Shown: positions 24,364 to 38,115, numbered from the stretch's first letter. The stretch is DNA of 64,000 bases from Carallia brachiata (GCA_021464245.1 JADCRB010000006.1:248001-312000), one strand, 5' to 3'. A program made the numbers and translations. Notes: generated from the sequence alone by a model not told the origin.

Positions 24364-25746
24364 TCAATAATCTGCAGAAGTTGGAAGCTCTTCATGTGTG
24401 CTTGGATTAATGAAGAACACCTCATAGACAACGGCAGCAATTGCAGCGCCGACGAATGGGCCGAGCCAGTAGACCCAGTGGTTGTCCCAAGTCCAACTGA
24501 CCACAGCTGGCCCAAAGGAGACTGCTGGGTTCATTGATGCCCCGTCAAAGGCACCACCCGCCAAGATGTTGGCACCCACAATGAAACCAATTGCAATGGG
24601 TGCAATTATCCCTATGTTACCCTTCTTTGGGTCCACAGCCGTTGCATACACGGTGTACACCAAGCCGAAGGTCATCACTATCTCGAATACTACTGCATTC
24701 CATGCACCAACTCCAGATGACAAAGAAAAGGCCGATGTTTCCTGATCCAAAAAAAAAATAAAAATAAGAATAAAAAGCTTTTTTAGCCCTTATTCTTAGA
24801 GGGTGTTTCCATAAGTGCACCATTTTTTTTTTTTCATGAGCATTTAGAAGTCTATTAATATTTGTGGAAAAAGGTTAGAGCCAAAGAAATTTTGAATCGA
24901 AAAATTGTTCATAATAACAAATTTTTAATTTTAATTAATAACATTCAAATTTTATGTAACAAAAAAATCAAGTTAAATCTCGGACTACAAATCCATGCTC
25001 TTGATATTTATTCAAGTAGACACAATCATGGACGTTTAAATTAAAATGTTAATTATTAGACTACTAAAGGTTAAAACTTAAAAAAGTTTTTTTTTTTTTA
25101 GTTTTATTATGATGCTTATTAAATCATGAATTATATAACGAGATAATTTACTTTTTTTTTTTTTTTTATAAATCCAATATCTTTCATTCTCAAGATTAGA
25201 TTTCCGAACCTCTATCATAAAAATCTAAATTCTAACGTGAGAAATAAGGTTAAAAAGTGTTTACTAGTCCGGCGGTTGCGAGTTTGAGAAGCAGGCAAGC
25301 GACGACGGATCCAAGGAGCTGGGCCACCCAATACAATAGACTTCTAAAGAACGTTATGTGCCCACCAATAAAGAGGCCGAACGTAACAGCCGGATTTACG
25401 TGACCACCAGAAATGTTAGCGCCAACCGATACCGCAACAAAGAGCGCCAAGGCATGAGCTAACGAGGCAGCCACTAGGCCGGCTGGCGTAGCCGAGCCGT
25501 TGTCAGTCAGCTTATCTGCCAAATTATAACACCCAATCGTTAGTTTAAATTTCTTGTTAGTATTTTTAATCATAATCAACTAATCATATGCAGTGAAATC
25601 GTGACGTTCTTACTGTAAGCCATGCCGGAGCCTTCCCCGGCGAATACGAAAATGAGCATTGAAATGAACTCGGCGAGAGCCGCCCTGAGGGCATCTGGCT
25701 GGCCAGCTTCGGCCGGATTTCCAAATGCAATCCTGGTGATTGGCAT
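24364..25746 (-). CDS. TIP1: Tonoplast intrinsic protein aquaporin, TIP1 subgroup
   Basis: A water channel of the vacuolar membrane; TIP1 members can also pass urea and hydrogen peroxide. Three exons on the minus strand (25614-25746, 25265-25515, 24364-24741) join in frame to 253 residues, a normal TIP length. Two NPA boxes are intact, at 85-87 ([11 protein letters not shown]) and 199-201 ([11 protein letters not shown]). The selectivity-filter residues read His65, Ile187, Ala196 and Val202, the H-I-A-V set of TIP1. The opening [19 protein letters not shown] and the end [10 protein letters not shown] are also TIP1-like. Introns of 98 and 523 bases have GT-AG ends. TIP1;1, 1;2 and 1;3 are hard to tell apart from this alone; the sequence seems nearest TIP1;3 or TIP1;2. 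The gene looks fully functional. Confidence 0.95.
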
Positions 25747-25844
25747 TTTGTCTAAAATTTCAATTCGGCTTTGAGTTTTTATTTAAAATTCTTGCTTTTT
25801 TTGCTGCTGCTTTTGTGTTGTATATGTAAGCTCACTTGGGTGAT

Positions 25845-25856
25845 CCTTATATATAG
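25845..25856 (-). promoter_or_regulatory. TATA box of the TIP1 gene
   Basis: The minus strand reads CTATATATAAGG about 100 bases upstream of the start codon, a good distance for a leader of about 70 bases. Confidence 0.7.
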
Positions 25857-26004
25857 GAGGGGCTTAATATAACAGTACGTGACCGCAATTACCGGTTCCC
25901 ATCGGCTGGCAGCAGCTCGTTTTCAACGAGGAAAAAAGGAGTGCTTGGGTTGCTGGCCACCTGTAGTCGTCTGATAGGCGGCCTCCCATTCGTTGCTATG
26001 GTGC

Positions 26005-26010
26005 CACGTG
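26005..26010. promoter_or_regulatory. G-box (CACGTG) in TIP1 promoter
   Basis: CACGTG in GTGCCACGTGTACGG lies about 260 bases upstream of the TIP1 start codon. A CCAATCA box is nearby at about 26035. Such G-boxes often mediate ABA or light responses; here the role is inferred. Confidence 0.5.
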
Positions 26011-29000
26011 TACGGATGATGTAACGTGGACCGGCCAATCAGAGAATGAAAGGCTTTCTCCATCGCCGACCAATAGTGGTGCTCGTATCTGGGTCCCTCA
26101 ATGATTGTTTAGGATTTTGGCTGACCGACCATCAGATTTGTTTAGTGTCCATTTTTTTTGTGATGATGTGGACAATCGTGGTTTGGTTGTGCTGGCTTCA
26201 CTTTCATGTACTAATCACTGCTTCGTCACGCTAAGTTGAAGATTATTTTGTTGGTCGTTAATAAGTGGAGCTTATGATCGGGCGGTGATATTGTCGCCTC
26301 TTTGAGCTGCGATGGGGATGACCACTGCCGGTTGATGTGGACGGAGTCTCAATGACGTGCATGCATTTTATTGATTGGAAGGCTTTTTTATTCGGTAAAA
26401 AAATAAGTGGGGGATGGTTCCTACAATCCTATTAAGAAGGATCACATAATTAAACTCATTTCAAGTAAGTGAAGTCGGTATATATTGAATCTATAGAAAA
26501 ATAAATCTTATAAATTCAGTCTAAATTTAATCCATTTGTCATTTAAGAGAGAGTTATGTATAACTGTATATTTAATTTTATTGTACTTTTTATTAATTCT
26601 TAATTAATATTTAAACTTAAAATCTCACTTAACACTATGTCACAACATGCGGTGAAAGGCTTTGAATCACGGCGAACGTGTGCCCATGGTGGCACGGTTA
26701 ATCCAGCGAAAACGATCGCTATGTGGGCCGACAAAAATTGCGTGGATGTAATTTGACATGGGTTGGTCAAATGGTCCCTACTTTGGATGTAAAAGACAAA
26801 TGAGAATAACGAGGAAGCAAACAAAGAATGATTATTATAGTAAGAAAGCAGAGCACTTTTACCGCGGAATTGGGATCTGCCATTGACCGCACGATTAGAG
26901 AATTATTGAGAATGCTGCGAAGCAAGGAGTGGATCGAACCATAGCATAAACAAGAATTATTATACATTTAATCACAAATTCTCACAATAAATTTAAGATT
27001 GAGTGGGTTAGATATAAAATTTCATATTTCAAATTATCCAAAGTACATTAGTTGTTTTAAATGAGGAATAGGATAAAAAAAATTAGTCCTCAACCAATCT
27101 TTATGAATTTTATAATTTAATTCTAAACTTTTTTATTTTTTTGTTTAAGTCATAAATTTGTAAGATTTATTGTAATTAAATTTTTTTGTCAACAAAATTA
27201 AAATTATTTTTATTAGGTCAAATACATTGTTAAATGGTTTGGCCCATTTTGTCGATAATAGGACTTAGTTATAACAAATTTTAAAAGTTTATAACTACAA
27301 TAAAAAAAAAAATCAAAGGTACGAAGATCTATTGTAAAGATTATAAAAATTTAAGACTAATTTTTTATTTATACCGAAGAGGCGGTGAAGTCAAAAATCC
27401 AAAAGCAACCGCAAAATTTGTGAAATAAAAATTTTAAAAAAAAAAATCATCACAATTATCACACCATAACAGATAGATTCTCACTGGGCATTTATTAGTT
27501 TCTGGTTTATGGCAGGCGTATCAATAGCCTTGGAAGTAGAGCCGCGTGCGATTTATTTTGCGTCTAGAAACTAATTCAAAGCATGTATAAAGGGCTTCAA
27601 GAAGATTTGGTTCCCACTTAGGCTAATTCTATAGTTATTTTATTGTCTATGAGTAGCATTTTTCTTTAATTTTCATTGTATCATCAAAGAATAAAAAAGT
27701 GTGTGAATTACGCATAATTGTTGGCAAAAGAGAAAAAAAAAAAAAAAAAAAAAGCTCCTTTGTCATGGCAAATACTAATCTTTTTGGTGCACTAGTCCCT
27801 TCTTGTTGCTTTACTTTGATAAGCCAACTTGTTCTTTTTTATTCGTTAGTCTATCGCAATAATTTCTTACCTTCTGCTTCAAATAGCTTTTTTTTTTTTT
27901 AAAAGTATGTCAACCTTAAGAATCAAATCTAAAACTTGAAATTAACAATTTATATGACTTTACCATTAGATTTTATGGTTATTGGCTACTTCAAATAACT
28001 TTAAATAAAAAATTTTGGCTGTAAAAAAATTCAATCGGAACATATTGCAATTAAATTTGAATTCACGTAATCACCCTCACTTACTTAGATTTTAATTTAG
28101 TCCGTATAATTAAATTGAACTTCTTATTGACATAGAAATGCAATTAATGGGATTATAGTGAATTGGAACTAAAATTATAAAATTCAAGCCTAGTTAGATT
28201 GTAATATAATAAGAACTTTGTTTCTTCTCCCCCCCCCCCCCAACCCCCATGAAAACGGAAAAAGGACATGGTTGCTAGATTCTGATGCCATACCTACATC
28301 ACAAATGCGTCATTTCAACAGTCTAAATTCATTTTCTTGTTGGGCTGGATTAGAAAAGGCTTAAATGATTAGTTGGAATTGATAGACAATTAAAAAGTAA
28401 ATGTGGCTTAGTGGTGATAGGAAACATTGTCCTGCTGCCTCCTTCATAAAATAAGGGGATAATAATATTGGTTTTTATTTGTTTTAATTGTGTCTCGGAA
28501 CATAATTGTCACGCCGCATTTGTTAAAGAATGCATGTCGTCTTCGTCTGCTTTTGCCATTTTTTTTTTAATAGTCTTATCCGAATGCATTAGTTAATCGT
28601 GGACGGCTAATTGGGCTGCCTCAAAAATACTTTTAAACCTTCATTTTGCCTCTTATTTGTTCTCTTTGGTTCTTGAAAGGGGATTATGCCCATAGATAGG
28701 CATCTATCTACTCTTTCAATTGGAATCATTGGCACTAGACTCTTTATATTCTTTTAATGTTAGTTTTAAGTGGCAACAAAATAATTACGCAGACATTCAA
28801 CGATCTTGAACAGTTCATCTCTTTTTTTTTTTTTTTTAAATTTCAATCATACAATAGTTCATATAATTTTAATGCTATATGAATATTACTACTTAGTATT
28901 TTTCTTTTTTTTTTCTCAATAATTTTTTTTGTGAGCTATTATCTCCTTACCTGTACTGAAAGGGGATTTGGGGTGCATTGGATTTTTCCAAAGGACTAAA

Positions 29001-29342
29001 TTTGAAGCATTCATTTACTTGGGCTTTCTCCCGTCCTAAAAATTTTACATGACCATATTTTTAGTACCAATTAATCCAAAAAAAAAAAAAAAAACCGTGC
29101 ATGCTTAGGCAGGCAGGTTGTAGATTATTCTTTTGATCTTCTCATTTTCTGCTACGCTTTACTGTAAAAGTGTGATGTAGTTAATTCAAAAGCACGGAGT
29201 TAACTCTAATTCTAATGCAAATAGTCAAGGAATAAAAGAATTTAGGTTCCTGCTCTTTATGCAGAAATAGTGCAGCCAATAGGCCAACAGGCTTTTATTT
29301 TTTGTTCGTTTGCCGGGCACTAGGCCTTTGATAAACAAACTA
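26011..29342. other. Intergenic region, distal TIP1 promoter and repeats
   Basis: No gene recognised. The first few hundred bases are relatively GC-rich promoter-like DNA. The rest is AT-rich, with a foldback element at 27065-27375, long A-runs near 27730 and 29083, and a poly-C tract near 28231. Confidence 0.6.
27065..27375. mobile_element. Foldback MITE, about 310 bp
   Basis: The left end GGATAAAAAAAATTAGTCCT matches the minus-strand reading of the right end, GGTATAAATAAAAAATTAGT. The inverted similarity continues inward over roughly 90 bases (TTTATGAATTTTATAAT against TTTTATAATCTTTACAATA). It is non-coding. The GGATAA-type start resembles the element at 30203, so a MULE relation is possible, but I found no clear target duplication. 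Confidence 0.55.
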
Positions 29343-29345
29343 CAA

Positions 29346-29825
29346 CTACATATTCAGCAACTTCTTCTGCTGGGGCCATTGGACACCCCTCATATCCTGA
29401 TAAAGCAGACCCTTTAATCCCTCCGGTGGCCTGGCCCACTCATGGAGTCCCACTGCCAAGCCAAGCCCATAATTTGCTAGGAAATCCGCCAGCTGATTTC
29501 CTTCCCGAAATGTACGAGACACATGAACTTCCCTGCTTCTTGCCAACAGCTCCCTACAACTAGCGATAATATTGGCACAAGTATGAGATGTCGGAACACC
29601 CTTTTGTATCGCCTCTAACGCCAGCTGTGAATCCAACGCCACACACAAACGCATCACATTTAGCAGCCAAGCCAATTCCAGTCCTTTCCAAACCCCTTGA
29701 TAACCTACCTCGCACGCTTGTTTGCTCTCCAATGACTTGGATGCCTGACTTTCCAATTGGGTTGGCTCAATAAACTCCAGTGGCCTGAGAGTCCATTGGG
29801 TAGGCCTAACTTTCAAGTGATTCAC
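29346..29825 (-). pseudogene. Plant LINE-type RNase H (RVT_3) remnant
   Basis: A 160-codon minus-strand frame. Its middle and C-terminal parts resemble the RNase H-like domain found at the C-terminus of plant non-LTR reverse transcriptases: GVWKGLELAW, CVALDSQLALEAIQKG and REGNQLADFLANYGL. The catalytic Asp of LDS and the terminal Asp of QLADFL are visible. The N-terminal third does not fit the family, and the first catalytic Asp and Glu are missing or out of frame. No reverse transcriptase or endonuclease domain lies upstream on this strand. A dead 3' fragment of a LINE is the best reading. A domesticated orphan RNase H protein is less likely. Confidence 0.8.
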
Positions 29826-30202
29826 GAGTGGGCCAATCTGAAATTTTCATCAGCCATCATGTGCTTATATATCAAGTGCTCACAACACCATTTGTCCATT
29901 GCACAGGCAATTCCAGTTCAATTGTGCTAAATAAGAACGTATTTATTATGTTAAAGGGCCCTGCATAAATACCCGTAAGAACCCACCAAGAATAGATTTC
30001 ATTTCCTTGCTCAACAAAAAAAAAAAAAAAAAAAAACAAATAATCAATTTCACTTCTATTTGCATCAAAAACCGTTAGCCCAGAGAAAAAAGAGAAAATA
30101 TTTGATTCCGCCCCCGGTTTCTTCTCTATCTCAACTAGGTGATGGGATCAAAAATTCCTTTTTTTTTTTTTTTTTGTCCTTTTTTTACATGTCTTTTAAA
30201 AC
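29826..30202. other. Short intergenic stretch with A-runs
   Basis: No ORF or RNA gene seen. It holds an A-run at about 30013-30035 and a T-run near 30158-30176. It is probably repeat-derived flank of the LINE fragment. Confidence 0.5.
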
Positions 30203-30703
30203 AGGATAAGTATTTTTTTAATCTTAAATTTTTAGGTTTTTTTTACATTTGAGTTCTAAACTTTTTTGACATTTCATTTGAGTTCTAAACCTTTTGATTT
30301 TCTACCAAATCAGTCCCTCTGTTCAACAAAAGTGATCAATTTATTAAAAAATAATTTTAACTTTACAAAAAATTATTTAAAAAAGATTAAATATATGAAT
30401 TGAATGTCTTTTCTATAAAAAATATGCATGTTACCTATTTAATTCGTATATTTGTTGATTAAAAAAATATTTAATATGCATATTTTGTTGATGAAAAAAA
30501 TATTTAATTCATGTATTTAAACTTTTTTAAATAATTTTTATTAAATTAAACTCACTTATTAATGGATTGACTACTTTTTATAACTTAAAGGACTGATATA
30601 GTAAAAAATTAAAAGGTTTAGAATTCAAATGAAATGTTAAAAAAATTTAAAACTTAAACGTAAAAAAACCTAAAAGTTTAGGATCCAAAAAATGCTTATC
30701 TCC
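30203..30703. mobile_element. MULE-like MITE with 9-bp target duplication (copy 2)
   Basis: The element starts AGGATAAGTATT and ends AATGCTTATCTCC, the arms of a long imperfect terminal inverted repeat of about 80 bases. The flanks carry a perfect 9-bp direct repeat TTTTAAAAC at 30194-30202 and 30704-30712. A 9-bp duplication with long inverted repeats is the hallmark of Mutator-like elements. At 501 bp with no ORF it is non-autonomous. It aligns along its length with 10798-11313. Confidence 0.88.
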
Positions 30704-33097
30704 TTTTAAAACTACTAGCCTTTTGATTTGTGCATTGCGCCTATTAAGCACGTAAAATCACAAAAAATACTTTTACTGATTTAAAGAATAATAATTATTG
30801 TTATTAACCAATTATTTTTTTTACACAAAACATAATTAGTTATGACGGAAAACAAATGACGGAAAATGGGCAATGAGGCTTTCGAGTTGCGCTTAGCCAA
30901 TTAGGACAGTTAATGTCATGCGCCTACTGCCTAGTATATATATCTCCTAAAAAAAAAACAATCATGTGCCCAGTATAAAACGATATCGTTTAACTGTCAA
31001 ATGTATCAATTTAAAACTAGCAAATTTGTGAATCGGGCTGGTTTCTTCTGTCAAGAACCTCTGATTCACCACTAAATAATTCATAATAACTTTCATGACA
31101 TAAAATGGTGCATCTTTTAAGTTTTTTTTTTTCCTTCTCGGGATAATGCGAGTCTCCACGATTTAGATTATATAAATTTTTTTGGCAGTCTTTTATTTTA
31201 TTTTTTATAAATTCAATCATTAATAATCAATACTTCATTACTACTTTAGAATCACTCTTATAAAAACAAAATTTTTCCAAAATCTATCATGAAACTGTTT
31301 CACTCTTCAGACAGCATCTTTGATTCCGACAGCCCACATTAATTAGTTGTTGTAAAGGGAGGAGAGATTTTAGTCCCTTTCGCTTTGCCGTCACCACCTA
31401 CTTATTCATATTCTAGGAACTCGCCGACATAATTAATGCACCCATATATTTAAATATAAGCTCGTTCAAGTGAGTCTCCAACAATACTAACCTTTTTAGC
31501 GACCAAATTCAAACTTTGCACCAGCTTTTTACTCTAAAAGTGTCCTGACATGGAAATATTCAACGAATTGCTATTGGGTTAAACCAAACACCTCCCATTT
31601 TGTATGATTAGTCAAAATAAGCATTGAAGATGGAGGATCCCTTTGACAACATTCGATTACTCTTTATTGTGAAAATGCTTGCCCATCTTGGAGTATCCTA
31701 TGACCTGAATCCAATCACTGAGATTTATTATAAAATTTAATTTTAAATAATAATAAAATAGTTACAAAATTCATTCAACGATATTTAACAGTTTATTTAT
31801 TTATTTTTTTAAATTTCAATCATCTAACTGTTGATATTACTTTCTAATTATTTTATATTTTATTACTGTCTAAATATTACTACTTAGTATTTCTCATTTA
31901 TTTTTCACCAATATTTGCTACCAATGTTTTGGAAGGATTTTAACCCCAATATCAAATGATTGTTGTATAAACGTGAATCGAAACCAACATTAGTAATTCA
32001 AACCAACATCAACCTATTTGCATCCGTGCTGCCGGCATCTTGGGCATCAAATTCAATACGTAGTTAGGATATCCAGCCAAAGAAAAACCAGTTCTATGTA
32101 ACTTATATTAAAAAAAAATTATTATTATTATTCAAAATTTAATTTTTCCGTCAAAAATAATAGATTTGTAACAAAAATATCAAAATGTTCAACAGGCAAA
32201 GATAGACTATGTAACAAATTATAAAATCGTCCAACGATATTTGCTTGCACATTTTATCATCTTTGTTGCAAATTTAATTATTTCGGATAGAAAAATTAAA
32301 ATTTCAAAATAAAAATTTATTAGGTAGAGCCCATATTCCGATTGGTGTCCGGCCAGATCATCTGGTAACAAACCTTTTTGCAGTATCTTTTACACCTTTT
32401 TTTTTTCGTTTTTTTTGTTCTTTTACAAACCTTTTACGCATGTTCTTGAATTTTTGTGGTTCGCCAAAGTTTTTGGGCATTCGTTGTGAATTTTTTTAGA
32501 AACCTTCCATCTAAGGCATGAACTAAACTCAACCTCAATTTTCATAATACTTCGTGAAATTTGTTTTTAGTGCATAAAATCGAAAATCAGAATTAATGCC
32601 TTATACTTATAGTTCTACCAGGAAACAATGCAATTCTGTATTTAAAAAGAGGTGTAAATTGACTAAATAGTTACAATATTTTTCACAATAATTAGTAAAC
32701 AATAAATTTAGCCCGCCACTTCACTAATATTATGATTTCGTTGATGCATGAATCATGATGCCAGCGATGCAATTAGTAAATTAGTAAGTAATTTTTGCCA
32801 AAAGTCAGATGCACGGGAGAAAAATCATGCGTTTTCCAGATGACACTGAAAATATCTTTCGGCCATAATTAACTACATTCCATGTGGAACCCATCAAGAT
32901 CAATTCCATTAATGCAGGGATTGCGTTCTTGCCAAGTACCAATGTGTACTTGGAATATTCTAGCATAGCACTCAAGGCCATGCAACTGACTTCCACCGTT
33001 AAAATCAAAAGCCTCTTGACCTTTCCTTTGCTTGTGGTTCAAAAAAAAAAAAAAAAACCTCTTGACCTTCATATCAACAGACACTTTCGCTCTCGAA

Positions 33098-33181
33098 GTC
33101 ATGACTTTCAAGAAAACAACATTAGAAGAATAATTATATGTCATGACTTTAAAGAAAACAACATTAGAAGAATAATTATAT
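33098..33181. repeat. 42-bp tandem duplication
   Basis: Two adjacent units, 33098-33139 and 33140-33181, beginning GTCATGACTTTCAAGAAAAC and GTCATGACTTTAAAGAAAAC. They differ at one position that I can see. No coding meaning. Confidence 0.93.
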
Positions 33182-34379
33182 AGACTTTGGTTATTCAATT
33201 CATTGGACTTCTTTTTCATACTCTTGTTTGCTCATTGCAAATTCCTTGCCTCTCTAAAGAAAATTAGGACTGACTGTTTAGCGTTTCACATTCTGTGCTT
33301 ACTGTGATCCAACCAAAGACGAGAGCTAACACATAGATGCTTTTTCTATTAAGTTCTAATACATAGAATGCAGATTTAACTGATGCCAACTTCGTTTGAA
33401 TATGATAATATGATTGTTAGGCTAGGTTTAGTACATAAGACACGATAATATAATATAAAATACACTTATTTTTATTTATTTTCTATTATCTTATTATCTT
33501 ATTGTGTCATGTAAGAATCGAAGACATAATCTATTCTTAGATTTTACCAAATAACTTATAATTTTAGATCGCTGGATGAGGTATTAGAGTTTAATAATTG
33601 AGAGTTTAGATTAGGCTGATATCAATATTTGTATATAATTTTAAATTTCTGCATAAGGTTCATAATCAAACACAATTAATCATAGAAAAATTATCAAACA
33701 ACTAAATTAAACTTTACCATTAATTTAAATTTACACACGAACATTATTGGTCTGTATCAATCCAAAATTGAGGGGAGCTTAACCTATCATGGCCATAGAA
33801 TCGTATCACCACTCGTAACTTGGAAATCCAGCTTCAAGTGTCCTTCTGGTCATAGGAAAAGGGTAGAAACCCGACCCTGAAACGAATAGTACTCTAAAAG
33901 AATGGATTCCACCATAAGCAATTTCCATCTTCTATTTTATTGATGAAATTGATCTCCTCCTCCTGTCATCAACAGACCTGAGCTGTTGTTCCCTACCGTT
34001 CTTAATGCCGTACAGGCTTTTTTCTTATTATCCCACTACAATATGGATTACGGAGAATTTTGATGGGTGGAGAGACTGGTATGAGTTCTACGCATTTTTA
34101 TTGTTCTTTTTTGAAAAATATATAATGAACATACAATTAAATACAAAAAAAGTTCTAAAAAATTTAGCGTCTGAAAATTTATCTGAATATAATTACATTT
34201 TAATTTTTATAATAACTATAAAATTTGTTAAAAAAAAAAGTAATGAATTGTACTTATTTTTTAATCACAAAAAATATGTTTATAATTATAAAAATTTAAA
34301 ATATTGTTACTTTCAAATAAAAATTCAAATAATTTTTTTCTCATTTTTCTCTCGTTAATCAAGTCAAAGTTTATTGTTA

Positions 34380-34640
34380 GCATCCTGAGGCACGTGCACC
34401 CCACCCCCGGCTATTACACTAAAATCTCTGGAGTCACCTTTGGCATGTGCCACCGCCCCGATCCTTACGCCAAATGTCGTTCGGCGAGGGCACGCACCAG
34501 CACTTGGGTGACTTGCGGTCTTTGGACGTTGTACACGTGTCCACAAAGAACGACTTTGACATGACTTAGTGCGTTATCGGCCATGTGCAGGTGCACAACA
34601 GGACAAGCCCATTGGCCGACTGCATGTTTCGAAGCCCACT
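34380..34640. other. GC-rich island with two G-boxes
   Basis: About 260 bases of clearly higher GC content within very AT-rich DNA. CACGTG occurs at 34391-34396 and 34534-34539. Short frames are open on both strands, but none resembles a known protein. It could be a displaced promoter, a fragment of a lost gene or part of a repeat. Confidence 0.45.
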
Positions 34641-37600
34641 TTATGATAGATACCAGCTGTTAATTAAGAATAAAAATTAGCGTACTAATAATTTTTATTT
34701 TAAGATTTATTTTTATAGATATAATAATTAATATTTTTAAATTAAATATTATTGATATTTTTGAAATATTTATTATTTTTATATTTTAAAAATATCAGTC
34801 GCCGTTTAAAAAATAACAGTTATAATTTTGTCCGAGATATTTTCCGAGACAAAATACCCGAGACATATACTGACACTCATTAATTAATTGACTATCGGTG
34901 AGCACCGAGCATAGCAGAGTTAATTGAAGTTTAGTATCTAGAGTTTGAATTTCAAACATTACATTTGCCATCTCTTTGTTTACTGTAAGGCTAAACAAAA
35001 TTAATTGGTTGTTGGTTGCAATAAAAAAAATATTAATTCATTATTAGTTTTTATATTCAAATTAACACAGAAATATCTTGTTAAGCATTGCTAGAGAGAG
35101 GAAAAATTCAAAAACAAGGTCAACAGTCAAACTTTAACTCTGTCTTCACCCGACGGCTGGGTAGCCATCTCGGCTAAGCAGAGATGATTCTGTTGGTTTA
35201 TATGTCGCTTTTTATACAAGCAGAAAGAAGAAGGAAAAAAAAGGCATAAAATATTAAGCTGCTTTGAGCAATATCGATTCGCATATTTGAAGGGACACGT
35301 GGCACCATCTATTTTGAGGATTTTTTTTTTTCTTCAATTTTGTGCTGTGTATTTTTGGCTTTTGTTTTTTTTTTTTCGGTTTTCATGTACTTTATAATTT
35401 TTTGTTTCAAGAACCCCACATGATTGGTTTGACAGGTAAAGTCGTTACCCCCTGGGAAGCTGGGGGAGATAAACAGGGGTAATGGTCTCCACTTTTTTGG
35501 ACCGTTCTTCAAAGTTAATCTTTATCCAATTACTTTAACACCCCTATAATATATTATGATATAAGTGTTTGCGGTTTAGGTTTGAAGGATTGAGGGTATA
35601 TTTGTATCCCATCTATCGTCGATGAGTTAGATGATTTTTCATATGTACTAAATCTGTCGTATTGATTGATTGAATGAATTGATTGAATTAGGTCGGATTG
35701 ATTGATTTATGAACAGCCCTACATCATGACAATATGTTTCTTGATGAATATTTTTAAAGTTCACTTTTAAAGCAACGCGTTTCAGATACATTATACGAAC
35801 TCACATTATATTATTATGACTATATAATATGCAAAATTGCATTCAAAAGAATCCAATTAAATGCCTTCATACAACTTTTATGAAATTTTTTTAGCTATTA
35901 GTGTTAGTTACTACTTACTTAATATATTACTAAGTTTTTCCAGGCACTTCTACCACAGGTACCCAATCGCAAAAAAATAATGAAAGTAAAGTTAATTGAG
36001 TGAGCAAGGAAGGCAATATAATAATGACAATTGAACNAACCATATGCATTGTATTACAAAACATTATCTTCTTTTTGGGTTTAAGTTTAAGGAAAAAATT
36101 TAATGGTTTTAGTTAAGTAATTTTAAAGTAAATACAAAATAGTATAAGTTATTAAATAATTAAATTTATAAAAATTAAAAAAATAAATAAACTGTCAGAG
36201 CTGTTGAATGAAATTTTCTATTTACTTATTTTACTTATTTAAAACTATCCACTGTTACTCTAAATTTAATCTGCAACTTTGTGGCAAAAGCGGAAGTTAT
36301 ATACGTAGCTCTAGCTTAATCCGATTCTCGTCTGAGAGTGAAATAGCCAAACCAAATGAATTAAACTAAATTCAAGAAATCGTTAATTACTGTTGAATGG
36401 TTGTATAGTACGTTAATTCTACTTTCAATAGCAGCAGCAGGATTAAGGAATAATGACATAGTTTACAGTGAAGATGACATCTTCATTAGTTAATCTAATG
36501 ATCAAAACTAACAAAATGTTGTGGACTTATGGTACTTGACTACTTTCACGTTACGTGGATTATGCTATTACACTCTAAAAAAAAATAAAAGGATATAATT
36601 TTTAAATTGGGTAGAGTACCGAAGCCGCTTGTCGGGGATGAAGAACAAAATTCCTGAATTTCAAGACCCATGCTCCTTCCATGTTCGTTGTCCCTGTCAG
36701 AACGAGGTTTTTCAGGTTAGTTTCGTGTTAGAAATAAACAACTACAAACCCTTGTCATTGGTCAGATTCAGACAACTACAAAAACAAAACTCAAAAAAGT
36801 GTAGCAATAGATAAAGAGTAAGATCAAATAATTACTTTTAAATGATAATAAGTAGTAACGTAATTCATTCGACATTATCTAACAGATTATTTTTTTTTTT
36901 TCTTTTATGAATTTAACTATTCAATAATTTATATCATTTTATTATTTTTTGAAATCATTCTTGTGAAATTATTATTTTTTTTTCATAAATAAATGGGTTT
37001 TTGTTTGGACTTATAGCAGCCATGAACTTAGGTTGCAATGTTTGACGCAAGGCTTCGTGGCCATCCGCACATGCAAGAAAAGTTGTTTCTTTGACGTCCC
37101 GATTCATGTGTTATATTATGCATTTTAGAAGAAAAAGTTTGATCGAGGCACCTACATTAGCATGCTCCCTTTTTTTTTTTTTTTTCCCTGTATTGGAGGG
37201 CTTATTCTCATGGGAGAGAATGAGAGAGATAAGATTTAAATTCTCACCTCTTGTCTCGATAAAAAAAGTCAGTAACTACCTACGTAATCATGTTTGCTTA
37301 TAATTAATTTGCGAAAAAAAGAGTGCCCAAATGACCTAATTATATTTTGAGGAAAATGTTATTCTTAGCAATAAATTTTAAAAGCAAATTGTACACAAAA
37401 TTCATCGCATTAAAACATTATTACAAGCCTTATACTGACTGGGTCATTTTCAAACACCTCGACTGCAATGTAACAAAATGTGATCGGTGACTACATATTT
37501 TTGTAGGATTGATTTTCAAATTTTTTTTGTACACATTAACATGATATATAATTAACTACTCTTAGTGGGCATTTTTGTTGCCCTCTTTGCTCGCGATGGT

Positions 37601-38115
37601 GACTTTTCACATGGGAAAATGCTAGGTATAGTTCCTACATATAGGTCTAACAGTGGCATAAATACTGCAGTGCCCAAAACATGGCTACAAGGCCGCGGAA
37701 ATAAACTAAACCTGCATGACAATTGATACATGCACAAGCTCCGCACAAGGTACCAACTAGGATACAAAGCACACACATAAGTCAACTACAAGATGGTTGT
37801 TTTTTCAGTTTTCTCGGGCAGTCCACAAGGCAATCTAGCGCAGGCTTACGAAGATAATATAGAGAAGAAAAGAGAAATGTTACATTCACTTGGATGCACA
37901 TGGAAATTTTAGAGGGAACGAAACATACGACAATATGTATCTTCAACAAGTATTTGTTGTTATCAGCTTTTGAAGCATGACATTGGTAGTAAATTTAAAT
38001 ATTTACTGAAATTTATATTGAACAACAATAATCATAAATGTGAGTGTACGCATGGAGAAGTACATACATTTCTATGTTTTTCCTAGGAAACAAAAATACG
38101 AATTATCAAATATAA

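Noticed and set aside
29346..29825. Functional orphan RNase H gene
   Set aside because: The N-terminal catalytic residues are missing and the first third of the frame does not fit the family, so a LINE remnant is the simpler reading.
34005..34358. 117-residue frame starting with ATG
   Set aside because: Composed mainly of Ile, Asn, Lys, Tyr and Phe from AT-rich DNA, with no domain, no splice context and no homology I recognise. Likely chance.
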